The notes: generated from the letters alone by a model not told the origin. A stretch of 64,000 nt of DNA from Bacillus rhizoplanae (GCF_917563915.1 NZ_CAKJTI010000006.1:124001-188000); one strand, 5' to 3'. Shown: positions 53,575 through 62,599, counted from the stretch's first letter. Program-made: numbers and translations.

Positions 53575-55123
53575 TTATATTCTTCCTTTTACCTAAAAAT
53601 AGCGACAGCAATTGTTGTAGCTCCTTTATCTTTAATATATAAGTGACGAGTAAGTAAACGATGGCACCAATTGCTATTGCTAATAAGATAAGCAACTTTG
53701 TATCGTGTGAGAAATGAAGCAGCAGTTTGGAAGCATACAAACTTACAAAAGATGCAACAATACATTTAAGTAAAAAGCCACCGTAGTGCGAGCTCACCTG
53801 TTCTTTCTCTTTCATAAATTTTCGGAGCATCCATAATAGCATGAGTACAGTGCTGGCTGATGCTATTGAAGTGGAAAGAGCTGCACCAGCTAAACCAATT
53901 TGGTTAACGAGTATAATGCATAATATAACATTTATAATCATGGAAATAATCGATGCATACATAATGTATCGATTCAGTTTCAAAGAAAAAAGCAAGCGAT
54001 CAAGTAAGTCTTTTAAAGGCTGCATGAGGGCAGCTAACGCATAAAATTGCAGCGCGGTTGCTGTCATTATGATAGAATCTTCCCCAAATGCCCCATAGTT
54101 ATAAACAACTTTGACAATTTCCTCTGTAAAAAAGGTGAAATAAATAAAAACAGGAATAAACAAATATAAAAGCACCTTTATATTTGTTTCCATTAATTTT
54201 GTGAAGTCTTTCCAGTTCGAGTGATTTACGTATTCGACAAATTTAGGATACATAACTGTTAAGACAGGAGCAGCAATTAACCCAAGCGGAATAAAGTATA
54301 GCTTTTGGGAGTAATTAAGAGCTGCGATGGATCCTTCTTGTAATCCGGAGACTAGTGTACGATCTACAAGTAGATTAATTTGAACAGACATACTTGTAAT
54401 AAAAGCAGGAATGCTCAAAGATATCATGGTTTTTAAAGAAGGATCTTTCCAATCGATTACAAATTGATAGCGATATCCTTCACGCTTGGAGGCGAAATAA
54501 ACGAGTATATTTTGTACGATGTTTCCGACAATAACACCTAATGCTAGTGCATAAATTCCAATCCATTGTACAAGGCAAATAAAAATAATAAGTGTAATAC
54601 CGTTTAATACAACCCATTGCATACTCGTAATACGAAATTTATGTAAACTGTTCAAATAAGCATTAAAAATATCAATCATGAATGTGCAAAATACAGTCGG
54701 AAAAATAATTTGCAATAGATGAGCCGATAATAAAGCTGTTTGCTCAGGGAGCCCATGCGCAAATATTGAAATGAAGAAGCGGGGCTGTAATTCAATGAGC
54801 AAAAGCGGAATGAAAAAAATAAGTAGAACTATGTTTAAAAAGTTATTCATAAATCGATAGGCTTTAAGTGGATCTTTTCCTTTCAATTCCATGAAAATAG
54901 GGATGAAAGAAAAGGCGAAAGCCCCTGTAATACCAGTAAAAACAATAGTTGGTATATTTAAAGCTACAACGTATGCATCAACGGCATAATTTGTACCGAA
55001 ATAAGCTCCAAGTGTTACTTCTTTTGTAAATCCAAGTAGTTTTCCTAAAGCTGTCCCAAGTGTGAAAAATAGTGTTACAATGAGAAATCTTTTTGTATTT
55101 TCTTGAGATGCCTCTCTACTCAT
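53567..55123 (-). CDS. MurJ/MviN-like lipid flippase
   Basis: 518 residues with 14 helices and the N-terminal GKLLGFTKEVTLGAYFGT, typical of MurJ/MviN in the MOP superfamily. Within a ligase and GT operon it more likely exports a lipid-linked polysaccharide precursor than lipid II, though either is possible. Its start has only a weak ribosome site. Confidence 0.85.
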   Translation of the reverse strand: MSREASQENTKRFLIVTLFFTLGTALGKLLGFTKEVTLGAYFGTNYAVDAYVVALNIPTIVFTGITGAFAFSFIPIFMELKGKDPLKAYRFMNNFLNIVLLIFFIPLLLIELQPRFFISIFAHGLPEQTALLSAHLLQIIFPTVFCTFMIDIFNAYLNSLHKFRITSMQWVVLNGITLIIFICLVQWIGIYALALGVIVGNIVQNILVYFASKREGYRYQFVIDWKDPSLKTMISLSIPAFITSMSVQINLLVDRTLVSGLQEGSIAALNYSQKLYFIPLGLIAAPVLTVMYPKFVEYVNHSNWKDFTKLMETNIKVLLYLFIPVFIYFTFFTEEIVKVVYNYGAFGEDSIIMTATALQFYALAALMQPLKDLLDRLLFSLKLNRYIMYASIISMIINVILCIILVNQIGLAGAALSTSIASASTVLMLLWMLRKFMKEKEQVSSHYGGFLLKCIVASFVSLYASKLLLHFSHDTKLLILLAIAIGAIVYLLVTYILKIKELQQLLSLFLGKRKNINE

Positions 55124-55225
55124 TTATAATCAATTCCTTATTTAAATTTAATTCTTTTTCAAGCATAATTTATTTGTATGTAAAAATCAAATATATCTTG
55201 GTAACGTAAAATGTTTCCCAATTAA

Positions 55226-55262
55226 AAAAGGATATCACCCAATAGAGGGGGATATCCTTTTT
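55226..55262 (-). terminator. Terminator of bioY, displaced by bcr1
   Basis: AAAAAGGATATCACCC pairs loosely with GGGGGATATCCTTTTT. On the minus strand it ends in TTTTTTAATTG. It is now 225 bases from the bioY stop because a bcr1 copy lies between. Confidence 0.82.
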
Positions 55263-55333
55263 AGCTCGCAATAAAAGACAGTAATAATTCTCGCCTCTTA
55301 TAACAAAACAATAGTATGAAATAACGGTTTCAC

Positions 55334-55490
55334 TTTATCCCACATTAACGGGCAGTAAGCCCTCCACCTTAAGATTCAGAGAGAAGCAAAGAAGATAGGT
55401 GAGGGATAACTGCCCGTAAAAGCCCGATTGGTTCAACTAACCATCAGTGGGGGATGAAGAAAACCCCCACTGATGGAAGTTTCACTTTAT
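55334..55490 (+). repeat. bcr1 element, full length, subfamily B
   Basis: TTTAT at both ends, and CCATCAGTGGGGG/CCCCCACTGATGG perfect. GGTTTCACTTTAT at 55326-55338 resembles an extra 3' end, suggesting a former tandem copy on the left. The right end contains the bioY stop. Confidence 0.94.
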
Positions 55491-56077
55491 GAAGCAAAGC
55501 GACTATTCTGATAGGCAGAACGGCGAACAGCATAGTATATACGAGGTGCAATAACTGCACCGATCATTGTAAAGATGATATCTTTTACAGCAAACCACAT
55601 CATAACCTTCCAAGCAGCTGCATAGCTAATATGACCGCCTACCCAAGTGTTTATAGCTAAGTACATATAAGTCGTGCCAATGATATAGACAAGAATGATT
55701 CCGACAGCAGAAGCAGTAGCAAATGTACCGAATTTTGGGTTTTTGACTTGCTCAACGATTTTACCTGTTACATAAGCAACAACAATGAAAGAAAGAATAA
55801 ATCCGCCAGTTGGGCTTAATAGAGTACTAAATCCAGCTTGAAAGCCAGCGAATATAGGTGCTCCTGCAATTCCAACTAGTGTATAAACAATCATAGATAA
55901 GGCCCCGATTCGGCTTCCAAGAAGAAGACCAGCTAAAATAGCAAAGAATGGCTGCATAGAAAGCGGAATACCTGCAACTTGTAGAAATGGTGCCCAAGAT
56001 GTAATATTTGCGCCAATCGCCATAAGTGCGACAAACATTGCAGCTAAAGCTAAGTCTGATGCACGAAGTTTATTCAT
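55487..56077 (-). CDS. bioY: Biotin ECF transporter S component BioY
   Basis: 196 residues, six helices, with MALMAIGANI-like N-terminal motif (VALMAIGANITSWAPF) and GIAGAPIF, typical of BioY. It binds biotin and joins the shared EcfAAT energising module. ATG 56077 has GGAGG upstream. A BirA operator covers the ribosome site. The TAA stop is the centre of the bcr1 TTTAT. Confidence 0.92.
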   Translation of the reverse strand: MNKLRASDLALAAMFVALMAIGANITSWAPFLQVAGIPLSMQPFFAILAGLLLGSRIGALSMIVYTLVGIAGAPIFAGFQAGFSTLLSPTGGFILSFIVVAYVTGKIVEQVKNPKFGTFATASAVGIILVYIIGTTYMYLAINTWVGGHISYAAAWKVMMWFAVKDIIFTMIGAVIAPRIYYAVRRSAYQNSRFAS

Positions 56078-56111
56078 AATGTTAACCTCCGAGTGTTTTG
56101 TAGTTAACATT
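56078..56111 (-). promoter_or_regulatory. BirA (biotin repressor) operator
   Basis: AATGTTAAC and GTTAACATT form a perfect 9-base dyad with 16 bases between, immediately before the bioY ATG and covering its Shine-Dalgarno. This is the Firmicutes BirA site layout (GTTAAC half-sites). Confidence 0.88.
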
Positions 56112-56127
56112 ATCGTACTGAATCCAT

Positions 56128-56871
56128 CTATGCATTGTCAATTAGAATATTTTGATATTTTGGCTTTAAAACCTCACGAAGTAGTGTATATGGAATCCGG
56201 AATTGTGGAATACCACTTGCGTACGGCGCAATTTCGTACAGCGGGAAATAAATCATGAGATGATCTTGTTCTAAAACGTATTTGAGTTTTTTTTCGTTCA
56301 TCGCTTTCTCGGCAGCATCTGGGAAGAAGATCTCCTTATTTTGCTCAATTTGTCTAACGATTTCTGTCTTAATGATTGTTTCATATTGACTACCTTTTTG
56401 AAATAAATCTGCTAAGCGGAGAGGTTTGTTTTTCTCTACATCGAATGTATTTGCTTTCCATTCGTACATGCCATGGGCACCGCCTGTATATTGATAGCGA
56501 TTTACATATAGACTGAGCAATGGGAATTTATTTAATCCTACTTTGTAGTCAACATTCGCGATATATGGATGAAATGGAGCATCTGTCTCTTTTGATTGTT
56601 CATAATATGTTTTTGCATCTTTTTCTAAGTTCTTTTTAAACTGGCTCGTGCTTTTTTCATAATACGTATTTAATTTCTTTTGAAATTGTCCATCTGGAAT
56701 GTTATGAAATTGTGGATAATTAAGTTGATATTCAAAATAAGGGTTCTTACCTTTTTGGGTCATAGTATGAACTTTAATTGTAAGGTTAGGTGTTTGGGCT
56801 GCTATTGCATTTTTTGGTACAATAGCGATAGAGAAGTAAGAAAACAATATAATATATAATAGTTTCTTCAT
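56128..56871 (-). CDS. Secreted DUF4163/DUF3298 protein
   Basis: 247 residues. Signal peptide at residues 1-23, a DUF4163-type middle, then a DUF3298 domain with YTGGAHGMYEW and the C-terminal IPYTLLREVL. The same pair of domains occurs in RsiV and PdaC, but there is no deacetylase or sigma-binding part, so it is a stand-alone secreted protein. ATG 56871 has GGAGG upstream. Confidence 0.82.
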   Translation of the reverse strand: MKKLLYIILFSYFSIAIVPKNAIAAQTPNLTIKVHTMTQKGKNPYFEYQLNYPQFHNIPDGQFQKKLNTYYEKSTSQFKKNLEKDAKTYYEQSKETDAPFHPYIANVDYKVGLNKFPLLSLYVNRYQYTGGAHGMYEWKANTFDVEKNKPLRLADLFQKGSQYETIIKTEIVRQIEQNKEIFFPDAAEKAMNEKKLKYVLEQDHLMIYFPLYEIAPYASGIPQFRIPYTLLREVLKPKYQNILIDNA

Positions 56872-56965
56872 AAAAGGTACCTCCATGTATTATAGATTCA
56901 CTGATAGTTTGAAAAGAAATAGATATTATTATGCGTTTTTTGGTAATTCGAAAGGGGATAATCGT

Positions 56966-57343
56966 ATGCCTAAAACATTAATGGAAGCATTAGGTATTGA
57001 ATTATTAGAAATGACAGAGGAGAAGGTTGTAGCGACAATGCCAGTACATGGAAGTACGCATCAGCCATTGGGTTTTTTACACGGAGGAGCATCTGTTGCT
57101 CTAGCGGAAACAGTTGCAAGTGTTGGTACATATAATTTAATTGATCAAGATAAATATCTGTGCTTTGGTCTTGAAATTAATGCAAATCATTTACATTCAA
57201 AACGAGAAGGAATTGTAACAGCGATCGGAACACCACTTCACAAAGGGAAGACGACAATGGTGTGGGACATTCGAATTATTGATGAAGACAATACTTTAAT
57301 TTGTATTTCCAGATGTACAGTTGCAGTGAAAGAGAAAAAATAA
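56966..57343 (+). CDS. Hotdog-fold thioesterase (PaaI/YuxO-like)
   Basis: 125 residues. FLHGGASVALAETVAS is the active-site helix of the PaaI type with Glu as the catalytic residue. Closest known relatives include YuxO-type enzymes proposed for DHNA-CoA in menaquinone synthesis. The frame from 56885 is rejected: AAAGGGG precedes ATG 56966. Confidence 0.83.
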   Translation: MPKTLMEALGIELLEMTEEKVVATMPVHGSTHQPLGFLHGGASVALAETVASVGTYNLIDQDKYLCFGLEINANHLHSKREGIVTAIGTPLHKGKTTMVWDIRIIDEDNTLICISRCTVAVKEKK

Positions 57344-57379
57344 AAACGATTGCCGATATTGGCAATCGTTTTTTCTTTT
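57343..57379 (+). terminator. Terminator of the thioesterase gene
   Basis: AAAACGATTGCC-gat-A-TTGGCAATCGTTTT-type hairpin, then TTC-rich T-run. Confidence 0.87.
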
Positions 57380-57455
57380 TCGTGCTGTATTCATATTGAG
57401 AAGATGAAAAAGTTCACTTCTTGGTGTGATCCAGTACTAGCGAATGGACTATTCA

Positions 57456-57623
57456 TATGTTGAACATTGTCGAAGGGTCTTTATCCCGCATTAACGGGCA
57501 GTAAAGGATGGAGAAGAGCGGGGAAGAAAACAGCCCGTAAAAGCCCGATTGGTTCAACTAACCATCAGTGAGAAAAGCGTCACTGATGGAAGTTTCACTT
57601 TATATCCTGTCGAAGCGCCGATA
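57456..57623 (+). repeat. Second dispersed repeat family, occupied by bcr1
   Basis: Left part ATATGTTGAACATTGTCGAAGG then TCTTTAT, right part TTTATATCCTGTCGAAGCG then CCGATATATT. Removing the bcr1 and one TTTAT restores a sequence like that at 29277-29332. Confidence 0.83.
57480..57603 (+). repeat. bcr1 element with reduced central stem
   Basis: 124 bases, TTTAT at both ends. The central stem is shortened (AAAGGATGGAGAAGAGCGGGG) but the GGGCAGT/CAGCCCG pair and the CCATCAGTGA/TCACTGATGG hairpin remain. Confidence 0.92.
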
Positions 57624-57635
57624 TATTGAGAATAT

Positions 57636-57668
57636 GAAAAAACCGACTGCTTCAAGCAGTCGGTTTCT
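57636..57668 (-). terminator. Terminator of glyQS
   Basis: AAACCGACTGCTT pairs with AAGCAGTCGGTTT, ending in TTTTTTCAT on the minus strand. Confidence 0.87.
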
Positions 57669-57670
57669 CA

Positions 57671-59047
57671 TTAGAATTGAATTTTCTTCTCTAAGAAGCT
57701 TTTTAGCTCGCTAATTGGCATACGTACTTGTTCCATTGTGTCACGGTCACGTACTGTAACTGCTTTGTCTTCAACAGAGTCGAAGTCGTAAGTGATACAG
57801 AATGGTGTACCGATTTCGTCTTGACGGCGGTAACGTTTACCGATAGAACCTGTTTCGTCGAAGTCAACCATGAAGTCTTTTGCAAGTTCTGCGAATACTT
57901 CTTGAGCACCTTCAGATAGCTTTTTAGAAAGCGGCAGGATTGCTGCTTTAAATGGTGCTAATGCTGGGTGGAAACGAAGAACCGTACGAGAATCGTTTTC
58001 TAATTGCTCTTCTTCGTATGCATCACATAAGAATGCTAATGTTACGCGGTCTGCGCCAAGAGATGGCTCGATGCAGTATGGTACGTAACGTTCATTCGTT
58101 TGTGGGTCTACGTAGTTAAAGTCTTCAGTAGAATGCTCCATATGACGGTTTAAGTCAAAGTCCGTACGAGACGCGATGCCCCAAAGTTCGCCCCAGCCAA
58201 ATGGGAATTTAAATTCGATATCAGTTGTTGCGTTACTGTAATGAGATAATTCTTCTTCACCGTGGTCGCGAAGACGCATGCTTTCTTCGTTCATACCAAG
58301 TGAAAGAAGAAAGTTTTTACAAGTGTTGCGCCAGAATGTGAACCATTCTAAATCGTCGCCAGGTTTGCAGAAGAATTCAAGTTCCATTTGTTCAAATTCA
58401 CGCGTACGGAACGTAAAGTTACCAGGCGTAATTTCGTTACGGAAGCTCTTACCAATTTGGCCGATACCAAATGGGAGCTTTTTACGCATAGAGCGCTGTA
58501 CGTTTTTGAAGTTTACGAAAATACCTTGTGCTGTTTCAGGACGAAGGAAAATTTCGTTTGTGCTAGATTCTGTAACACCTTGAAATGTTTTAAACATTAA
58601 GTTGAACTGACGAATTTCAGTGAAGTCTTCGCTGCCGCAATCTGGGCATTTTACTTCGTGTTCTTTCATTAATCCAGCCATTTGATCGAAAGTAAGACCG
58701 TCAACAATCATTTCGATGCCTTTTGCATCTAAAGCATCTTCGATTAATTTGTCAGCACGGTGGCGCGCTTTACATTTTTTACAGTCGATCATTGGATCGT
58801 TGAAGTTTCCAACGTGGCCAGATGCTACCCAAGTTTTTGGGTTCATTAAAATTGCTGCGTCTAAACCTACGTTATACGGAGATTCTTGAATGAATTTTTT
58901 CCACCAAGCTTTTTTCACGTTGTTTTTTAATTCGATACCAAGTGGACCGTAATCCCAAGTATTTGCGAGACCGCCGTAAATTTCAGAACCCGGGAAAACA
59001 AAACCACGATGTTTTGCTAAGTTTACGATTTGTTCCATTGAAGCCAT
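57671..59047 (-). CDS. glyQS: Glycyl-tRNA synthetase (dimeric, GlyQS type)
   Basis: 458 residues. Class II motif 2 is around [21 protein letters not shown] and motif 3 near the end; a zinc-binding insert has CKKCK and CPDCG. It charges tRNA(Gly). ATG 59047 has AAGGAGG upstream, and the frame to 59128 is leader sequence. Expression is controlled by the T-box upstream. Confidence 0.95.
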   Translation of the reverse strand: MASMEQIVNLAKHRGFVFPGSEIYGGLANTWDYGPLGIELKNNVKKAWWKKFIQESPYNVGLDAAILMNPKTWVASGHVGNFNDPMIDCKKCKARHRADKLIEDALDAKGIEMIVDGLTFDQMAGLMKEHEVKCPDCGSEDFTEIRQFNLMFKTFQGVTESSTNEIFLRPETAQGIFVNFKNVQRSMRKKLPFGIGQIGKSFRNEITPGNFTFRTREFEQMELEFFCKPGDDLEWFTFWRNTCKNFLLSLGMNEESMRLRDHGEEELSHYSNATTDIEFKFPFGWGELWGIASRTDFDLNRHMEHSTEDFNYVDPQTNERYVPYCIEPSLGADRVTLAFLCDAYEEEQLENDSRTVLRFHPALAPFKAAILPLSKKLSEGAQEVFAELAKDFMVDFDETGSIGKRYRRQDEIGTPFCITYDFDSVEDKAVTVRDRDTMEQVRMPISELKSFLEKKIQF

Positions 59048-59126
59048 TTTCAATTCCTCCTTGAAAGATAACGTATTGGCGATGAAGGATAGAGCAGTAC
59101 TTGTAGAAGCGATATTCCCGCTTTTC

Positions 59127-59335
59127 AATAAAAAAAACGCTCATCCCAAGGCTTATTTAGCCTAGGGACGAGCGTTTGCCCGCGGTTCCACCCTAGTTGA
59201 CACACAAAATTGTATGTCCACTTTATATTGTATTGCTCAGGACTGCCTTTTTCCTTGCAGTTTCAGGCTTTCACCATCCCTGAATCGCTTCGTTTTTGCA
59301 AGTACTTATTTGTCCTTCATCGCTACCATATTTAA
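59127..59335 (-). ncRNA. T-box riboswitch of glyQS (glycine, GGC specifier)
   Basis: The T-box AGGGTGGAACCGCGGG is at 59179-59194 on the minus strand. The terminator stem (AACGCTCGTCCCTAGGC and its complement) follows at 59127-59178. In stem I the 3' base strand AGTCCT pairs with AGGACA, and directly before it is GGCA, so the specifier codon is GGC (59245-59247). Uncharged tRNA(Gly) would favour the antiterminator. Confidence 0.95.
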
Positions 59336-59350
59336 AAAATAGATGACCAT

Positions 59351-59379
59351 ATTTTATCATGTTCTCTTTTAATTCACAA
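59351..59379 (-). promoter_or_regulatory. Sigma-A promoter of the T-box leader
   Basis: TTGTGA, 17 bases, TAAAAT on the minus strand, placing the start about 15 bases before the first T-box stem. Confidence 0.6.
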
Positions 59380-59437
59380 TAGAGAGACTTGTTTAGCGTA
59401 GTATATGCAGGGTCTGTTATATAGTATAGCCCAAAAC

Positions 59438-60121
59438 TTACTGCTGGAATACTTCTTTAATATGTTTAATACCCTCCCGTTTACTAAGCGGTGCAAGATG
59501 ATGGGTTTGCACGAATTCCCATACAGCTTTTGGATTTGTTTTTGCGTATTCACGAAGTACCCAGCCAATTGCTTTTTGAATGAAAAATTCTTTAGAGTGA
59601 CTGAGCTGTTCGATTAACGAGAAGAGAAGTTTCGTATCTGTTTTTTCTTTATACTTTAGCTGGAATAAAAGGCATGTTCGCTGTAGCCACATATTGTCAG
59701 ACGCCATCCACTTTTGCACATACGGTTCGATTAAATGCGGATGCGCCGCCAAGATAAGGCCGACAAAATGACTTGCAAGCATATCCACAGAATCCCACGA
59801 TGATTTTGTAGTAATGAGCTCTTCTAACAGTGGTAAATGAGTTTCATTTAAATGTTTACGATATTTATCTAATAGAGTTAAAGCGACCATTTGGAATTCT
59901 CGTTCTGGCAATGCCCATAGTTCGCGAAGAATAACAGGAAGTTCTGCTACTTTTGGTGCCTCAGTATTTTGTGACACTTCACGAAATAACTGTTTTCGCT
60001 CGGGTGTTTGAATGCCGAGAAATGGAAAGTGATTTTTCATATAACGTTCCATCGATTCTGCTTTTGCACGGTTGCGATGTGCTTCAAAGTGTTTTTGTAA
60101 GCTTTCGGTGAATGGATGCAT
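59438..60121 (-). CDS. AlkD-like DNA alkylation repair protein
   Basis: 227 residues of HEAT-like repeats. Compared from memory with B. cereus AlkD, it keeps Trp109 and Asp113 (WDSVD at 109-113) and the WVLREYAKTNP segment with the second tryptophan, but has Ser at 108 where AlkD has Trp. AlkD excises bulky or positively charged alkyl bases such as N3- and N7-alkylpurines. It is also shorter at the C-terminus. It may be a second AlkD-type enzyme rather than the characterised one. GAGGAATGAGCT precedes the ATG. Confidence 0.87.
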   Translation of the reverse strand: MHPFTESLQKHFEAHRNRAKAESMERYMKNHFPFLGIQTPERKQLFREVSQNTEAPKVAELPVILRELWALPEREFQMVALTLLDKYRKHLNETHLPLLEELITTKSSWDSVDMLASHFVGLILAAHPHLIEPYVQKWMASDNMWLQRTCLLFQLKYKEKTDTKLLFSLIEQLSHSKEFFIQKAIGWVLREYAKTNPKAVWEFVQTHHLAPLSKREGIKHIKEVFQQ

Positions 60122-60185
60122 AGCTCATTCCTCATTTATATTTTTATTTTAGTTTAACATTTTTTACAAAAGGATTCGGTTTGTT

Positions 60186-60256
60186 ATCCTCATTTATCTT
60201 CTTTGATTTCTTTGAATCTTGAGGCGAGGTTTACTGCTCGCGAATAGCAGGATAAA
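60186..60256 (-). repeat. bcr1 5' half fragment
   Basis: On the minus strand: TTTATCCTGCTATTCGCGAG, then the AGTAAACCTCGCCTCAAG left arm, ending in the central loop. The 3' half is missing. Confidence 0.85.
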
Positions 60257-60337
60257 AATTTTTTTATCCACTTCTTAATACTTTCCGTTACGAATATATA
60301 GAAAAAGAACGGAACTGAGTTAAAAGGGGGCATTAAG

Positions 60338-60826
60338 ATGGGGGATCAAGTTGTAATAAGTGGGACAGCGAATGATGGGATTATAGCCGGCTTTTTAGCG
60401 TTAGGACTTATTTTTGTCATTATCTTTTTAGTTTGGGCTGTAGCTGCTTATTTATTAACAGCATTTGCGCTGTATAACATGGCAAAGGCTGATGGATTGG
60501 AAGATTCCTTCTTTGCATTTATTCCATTTTTAAACTGTAAAACATGGGGAGATTTAATTGGAAAGAAATTACCGCAATTTATGCAGCCGCAAGCGGGATG
60601 GAAGTTATTTGGTGTGTATGTTGCCTGCTTTATTATCAAATGGATTCCATTTTTGTATACCATATCTTCAGTTCTATTTATTGTGTTAGGTATTTATGTC
60701 GTATATTTACTATTAGAAAGATATACAACCAATGCAGTGCTATATACGGTGCTACACGTTATTACATGTTCTATTTTTCTTCCGATTCACTTATTTGTAA
60801 TTCGAAATAATGAACCGAGATATTAA
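60338..60826 (+). CDS. Hypothetical membrane protein
   Basis: 162 residues with four helices; a conserved-looking cytosolic loop ADGLEDSFFAFIPFLNC follows helix 1. I do not recognise the family beyond its resemblance to small Bacillus integral membrane proteins. AAAGGGGGCATT precedes the ATG, and a terminator follows, so expression is likely. Confidence 0.7.
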   Translation: MGDQVVISGTANDGIIAGFLALGLIFVIIFLVWAVAAYLLTAFALYNMAKADGLEDSFFAFIPFLNCKTWGDLIGKKLPQFMQPQAGWKLFGVYVACFIIKWIPFLYTISSVLFIVLGIYVVYLLLERYTTNAVLYTVLHVITCSIFLPIHLFVIRNNEPRY

Positions 60827-60832
60827 GGATAA

Positions 60833-60867
60833 GAAAAAACGGAAGGGTTTCCTTCCGTTTTTTCTAT
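60833..60867 (+). terminator. Terminator of the 162-aa membrane protein gene
   Basis: AAAAAACGGAAGG pairs with CCTTCCGTTTTTT. Confidence 0.88.
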
Positions 60868-60942
60868 TGTCTAGCTCCAGCGGCTAGCATGGTCAGTGGC
60901 TTCGCTTCTCATTCTTAGCGAGCCGCTTTCGCTTTACGTTAC
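60867..60942. repeat. TCTAGCTCCAGCGGC dispersed repeat
   Basis: GTCTAGCTCCAGCGGCTAG then GTGGCTTCGCTTCTC and CGAGCCGCTTTCGC. The motif recurs widely in Bacillaceae intergenic DNA and is partly matched at 29252-29268 (CCAGTTCCAGCGGCTCGG). Confidence 0.6.
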
Positions 60943-60943
60943 A

Positions 60944-62278
60944 TTACATTAAGTAACGTAAATAAATATAAATGTTCGAAATGATTAATGAAACAATTGT
61001 AATTGGGAAGCCAACTTTTAAGAATTCCATATAGCTAAAGGCATGTCCTTCGCGGTTTGCAATACCTGCAACGATTACGTTTGCAGATGCCCCGATTAAT
61101 GTTCCGTTTCCGCCTAAACAAGCGCCAAGTGCTAGTGCCCACCAGAGTACGTCGACCTGTGCATCAGATGGTGTTAAGCCGAGTCCAATTGTCATATCAT
61201 TAATAAGCGGGATCATTGTTGCGACGAATGGAATATTATCAATCGTTGCAGAAGCGATGCCAGATACCCATAAAATAAGTACAGCAGCGAAAGAAATGTC
61301 ACCGCCAGTTATATTTAATATTTGCTGTGCTAACGATTTAATTAAACCAATATCGATAAGACCGCCAACAAGTACGAATAAGCCAGCAAAGAAGAAAATT
61401 GTAACCCATTCTACATTAGCAAATACTTCTTCAATTTCATGCTCTTTTACACCGATTAACATTAATACCGTTGCTCCTGTTAAGGCGATAACTGCTGCAT
61501 CAACGTGAAAAATAGAGTGTGTCATGAATCCGATGATTGTAAGCCCTAGTACAGTTAGTGATTTTTTCATTAGTACTGGATCTTTAATGTATTGCTTTTC
61601 ATCTAGGCTCATTAATTTTTTAATTTGGATTGGATCAGCTATTAATTGTTTTCTATACATGAAGTACAGCATAACTGCTGTCACTGCAATAATGATGATC
61701 ACAATTGGAGCTAAGTTCACTAAGAAAGTATTAAAATCTAAATGTTTATTTGCAGAGCCAATCATAATATTTGGAGGGTCACCGATAAGTGTAGCAGTTC
61801 CACCGATATTTGAGAAAATAATTTCTGATATTAAATACGGAACAGGATTTACTTGTAAAATACGTGTGATAGATAGCGTAACTGGTACGACGAGAAGAAC
61901 CGTTGTTACGTTGTCTAAAAAAGCGGAGCCAACTGCAGTTAATAAAGAAAGAATAATTAAAATACGAATTGGATTTCCTTTCGCTTTCTTAGCGGATTTA
62001 ATCGCAACATATTGAAAGACCCCTGATTTGCTCGTAATGTTAACTAAAATCATCATACCAATGAGTAAGGTAATCGTTCCCCATTCAATATGCTTCGTAA
62101 AAGCATTATGTAAGTCAACAACTCCTACAATTACCATTAAGGCTGCACCAAGCAGTGCGATGACAGCGCGGTTAATTTTTTCAGAAATGATGATGGCATA
62201 TGTAACTAAAAAGACAGCAATTGCAAAATAGTATTGCCAGTTTGCAATTTCTTGTGTTGTTTCATGCAAAAATCCCAT
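60944..62278 (-). CDS. ArsB/NhaD family ion transporter
   Basis: 444 residues with about 12 helices. The two halves carry FLDNVTTVLLVVPVT and IDNIPFVATMIPL, with GDPPNIMIGS and GNGTLIGASANVI, the signature of the ArsB/NhaD/CitM ion transporter superfamily. Substrate may be Na+/H+ or an oxyanion; no ars genes are adjacent. GAGGGGAG precedes the ATG. Confidence 0.85.
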   Translation of the reverse strand: MGFLHETTQEIANWQYYFAIAVFLVTYAIIISEKINRAVIALLGAALMVIVGVVDLHNAFTKHIEWGTITLLIGMMILVNITSKSGVFQYVAIKSAKKAKGNPIRILIILSLLTAVGSAFLDNVTTVLLVVPVTLSITRILQVNPVPYLISEIIFSNIGGTATLIGDPPNIMIGSANKHLDFNTFLVNLAPIVIIIIAVTAVMLYFMYRKQLIADPIQIKKLMSLDEKQYIKDPVLMKKSLTVLGLTIIGFMTHSIFHVDAAVIALTGATVLMLIGVKEHEIEEVFANVEWVTIFFFAGLFVLVGGLIDIGLIKSLAQQILNITGGDISFAAVLILWVSGIASATIDNIPFVATMIPLINDMTIGLGLTPSDAQVDVLWWALALGACLGGNGTLIGASANVIVAGIANREGHAFSYMEFLKVGFPITIVSLIISNIYIYLRYLM

Positions 62279-62469
62279 CTCCCCTCAGTAGTTTTTTTTA
62301 TTGTTTGATACAATTATGTAATAAACACAATTAAAGTCATTATAAAGTAGAAAAATGTAAGATGTAAATGAAAGCAATTGTTTTGTCATATTTTCCGCAC
62401 AAATGAAATGAGTTATTTTCTTGTTTTTGAAAATATTTGCTGTTATTTGACATATATATAAGATACATC

Positions 62470-62496
62470 TCATTGAACCAATCGGGCTCTTATGGA
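62470..62496 (-). repeat. Short bcr1 fragment
   Basis: TCATTGAACCAATCGGGCTC then TTATGG matches the central GTTGAACCAATCGGGCTTTTACGG of other copies; both ends are lost. Confidence 0.6.
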
Positions 62497-62554
62497 CGCT
62501 TCTTCTTTCTCAATTAGGATTCATGCACGTAAACGTGTTCGGGGTTATTTGTTG

Positions 62555-62563
62555 TGATATAAT
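62555..62563 (+). promoter_or_regulatory. Extended -10 promoter candidate of kapD
   Basis: TGATATAAT (TGN plus a perfect TATAAT) about 37 bases before the start codon; the -35 is poor, as often with extended -10 sites. Confidence 0.45.
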
Positions 62564-62599
62564 GGATGAATATGGAAGAATTTATAAGGAAGGGATCGT

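Larger units (their letters stand above)
62279..62599. other. Divergent intergenic region transporter/kapD
   Basis: 321 bases, AT-rich. It holds a kapD promoter candidate near its right end and a short bcr1 fragment at 62470-62496. No gene seen. Confidence 0.55.

Noticed and set aside
57703-58600. Several antisense frames inside glyQS
   Set aside because: Shadows of the real gene in other frames, without start signals.
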